DNA of 24,285 nt, from the NCBI GenBank assembly GCA_035470525.1, contig DATIQT010000100.1:1-24285 (forward strand), given 5' to 3'. The stretch comes from CALXSC01 sp035470525. Its GTDB lineage: Bacteria > Pseudomonadota > Alphaproteobacteria > Rickettsiales > UBA1997. The notes under the pieces were generated by a model. That model saw only the letters and a list, made by a program, of their open reading frames with translations, did not search any database and was not told the origin of the DNA. The translations under genes and the position numbers were made by a program. Shown in pieces: positions 22,920-24,285 of this stretch (position 1 is its first letter; each line of letters begins with the position of its first letter).

Positions 22920-24104
22920 ATGTCAAAAAATAACTTCAGCAAAAATATAATAGGAAAGTTAATTACTCCTGTCAATAGATACATTTTTAATAAGATAAAA
23001 GATAAATATAATGGTGATTATTACTGTAAAAGTATGAATACTTGGGAACACTTTATTTCAATTTTATTTGGACAGCTAACTAGCTGTTCTTCTCTTAGGC
23101 AAATAGAAACAGCTATAAATTATCATTCTTCAGAACAATATCATCTTGGAGTTAGAAATGATATTCACAGATCAACTTTATCACATGCTAATAATAAAAG
23201 AGATTGGAGAATATTTAGAGATTTATTTCTTTATCTTATTGATAATCTTAAACAAAATGAAATGATAGAAGTTAAAGAAGTAATTAAATTAATTGATTCT
23301 ACACCAATAAGATTAGATGAAGATTGGTGTGAGAGTAATATAAGAATTACTGGATTAAAAGTTCATACAGTATTTAGTCTTAATGATAAAATACCAACAT
23401 ATTTTACTATTAAGGGTGCTAATAGTTCTGATTTAAGTGAAGCTAAAGAAATTGAAATAGAACCTAATTGTACATATGTATTTGATAGAGGTTATATTAG
23501 TTCAGAATGGTGGAATAAAATAACAGAAAGTAATGCTTTATTTGTATCAAGAAACTTTAGACATTTTGATTATATAAAAATAAAAACAATATTTAAAACT
23601 CAAAAGAAAGAAAAAGATTTAAAATCTGGTGACATCATAGAAGATAGTATTATAACAGCAGGTAAAAAAAGTAAATTTAAAGCAAACTATAAAAATAAAT
23701 TAAGAATGGTTATTGTTAAAAGAGATAATGAAAGACATGAAACTAATTTAAATCTATTTACAAATGACTTTAATAGAACACCAGAAGAAATAGCTAAACT
23801 ATATAAAGACAGAAGGCAAATAGAATTATTATTCAAATGGATTAAGCAAAATCTCAAAATAAAAAAGTTTTTAGGAAAATCAGAAAATGCAGTAAAAATT
23901 CAAATATGTGTAGCTATGATAGCATATGTCTTACTAAAAATAGCAGAAACAGTAAAATCAATAGCGAAAAAAATTACAATAAAATCTTTAATAACCATGG
24001 CAAGATGTGGATTATTTACAAAATTAAGAATAAAAGATAACAGCAAATATAAACATCAGAAAGATATTAATCAACTCCAATTCAAATTTATGAATGATTC
24101 ATGA
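22920..24104 (+). CDS. IS4-family DDE transposase
   Basis: Cut-and-paste transposase, 394 aa, apparently intact. The N-terminal domain (about 1-110) has the form common in IS4-type proteins with a DUF4372-like start (MNTWEHFISILFGQLTSCSSLRQIETAI). The catalytic acids sit in LIDSTP (first Asp), VFDRGYIS (second Asp) and YKDRRQIELLFKWIKQ (Glu); the last fits the IS4 signature Y-2-R-3-E-6-K exactly. I chose the ATG at 22920; the frame is open upstream to TTG 22878 without family support. Codon use is as AT-rich as the neighbours, so it is either long resident or from a similar genome. Confidence 0.93.
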   Translation: MSKNNFSKNIIGKLITPVNRYIFNKIKDKYNGDYYCKSMNTWEHFISILFGQLTSCSSLRQIETAINYHSSEQYHLGVRNDIHRSTLSHANNKRDWRIFRDLFLYLIDNLKQNEMIEVKEVIKLIDSTPIRLDEDWCESNIRITGLKVHTVFSLNDKIPTYFTIKGANSSDLSEAKEIEIEPNCTYVFDRGYISSEWWNKITESNALFVSRNFRHFDYIKIKTIFKTQKKEKDLKSGDIIEDSIITAGKKSKFKANYKNKLRMVIVKRDNERHETNLNLFTNDFNRTPEEIAKLYKDRRQIELLFKWIKQNLKIKKFLGKSENAVKIQICVAMIAYVLLKIAETVKSIAKKITIKSLITMARCGLFTKLRIKDNSKYKHQKDINQLQFKFMNDS

Positions 24105-24111
24105 GGGGGCA

Positions 24112-24214
24112 AATTTTAATGGGACAGTAGTGCGTTCCTCGCGGGGAAGGTGTAGTCTTTCCACTGAACGAAGTGAAGTGCGAAAACAAGCAACACCCTC
24201 GGAATTTCAAAGTA
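24112..24214 (-). repeat. IS right inverted repeat
   Basis: It begins AATTTTAATGGGACAGTAG eight bases after the transposase stop and ends GGAATTTCAAAGTA. It is the partner of 22733-22837. Confidence 0.9.
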
Positions 24215-24285
24215 TAGTCAAACAACTTTCACTTAACCACTAAATAAACCGCTTTTGCAAAAATATACAAGGAGATTTAAAATTT
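24213..24285. mobile_element. Second MITE-like copy, cut by the window edge
   Basis: TATAGTCAAACAACTTTCAC and the bases after it equal the reverse complement of the right arm of the element at 15371-15558, with one difference over about 71 bp. The window ends inside it. It starts exactly where the IS right repeat stops. Confidence 0.85.

Larger units (their letters stand above)
22733..24214 (+). mobile_element. IS4-family insertion sequence with ~105-bp inverted repeats
   Basis: The left repeat 22733-22837 and right repeat 24112-24214 are reverse complements over about 103-105 bp with only a handful of differences and one 2-base gap. They are much richer in G+C than their surroundings (for example CCTTCCCCGCGAGGAACGC). 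They enclose one transposase gene on the plus strand, for a total of about 1.48 kb. No clear target duplication was found. On the right the element touches a MITE-like repeat with the TA shared. The repeats are far longer than the 12-20 bp usual for this family. Confidence 0.85.

Overview
This is an AT-rich stretch (clearly below one third G+C by eye) from a Gram-negative bacterium. Lipoprotein, MCE-transport, DsbA-like and pilus/type II secretion-like inner-membrane genes all point to an outer membrane. The PqiC-type lipoprotein next to a single-MCE protein, the ExoD protein and the pseudo-trypsin family are most familiar to me from Alphaproteobacteria. A large pyruvate formate-lyase gene points to anaerobic or fermentative life. 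I cannot name the genus; a host-associated alphaproteobacterium is my best guess (inference).

Layout. 1-3526 (minus strand): gpsA, an alaS reading frame that stops after the catalytic core, a carboxylesterase and a divergent MetW-like protein. 3657-6286 (plus): a membrane-anchored DsbA-like protein, def, and a membrane protein with a decayed LD-carboxypeptidase domain. 6426-6617 (minus): rpsU. 6913-9058 (minus): a lipid-transport operon (ATPase, MCE protein, PqiC lipoprotein) without its permease. 9175-11394 (plus): pflB. 11427-13387 (minus): a defence-type pair, a RloA-like AAA15 ATPase and a RloB-like protein broken by one in-frame stop. A decayed second copy of the last 66 bases of the pflB coding region lies at 13503-13568, so the pair is bracketed by direct repeats. 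13620-15050 (minus): tig and tRNA-Leu(UAG). 15051-15639: mobile debris, namely a degenerate IS end and a complete ~188-bp MITE-like inverted-repeat element. 15640-16386 (plus): tRNA-Gln(UUG) and exoD.

16437-22587 (minus): tRNA-Thr(GGU), frr, uppS and cdsA, followed directly by five tightly packed genes: a GspL/PilM-PilN fusion, a PilO/GspM-like protein, a GspB/PilP-like periplasmic protein, a tiny membrane protein, and a trypsin-fold protein that has lost its catalytic His and Ser. 22733-24214: an IS4-family element with unusually long (~105 bp) inverted repeats. Its right end abuts a second copy of the MITE, which runs off the window.

How the genes fit together: most genes are core functions (translation, protein maturation, isoprenoid and phospholipid synthesis). 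The accessory interest lies in the RloAB island and its pflB scar, the compact pilus/secretion-like inner-membrane module with a pseudoprotease, the shortened AlaRS, and the linked IS/MITE family.
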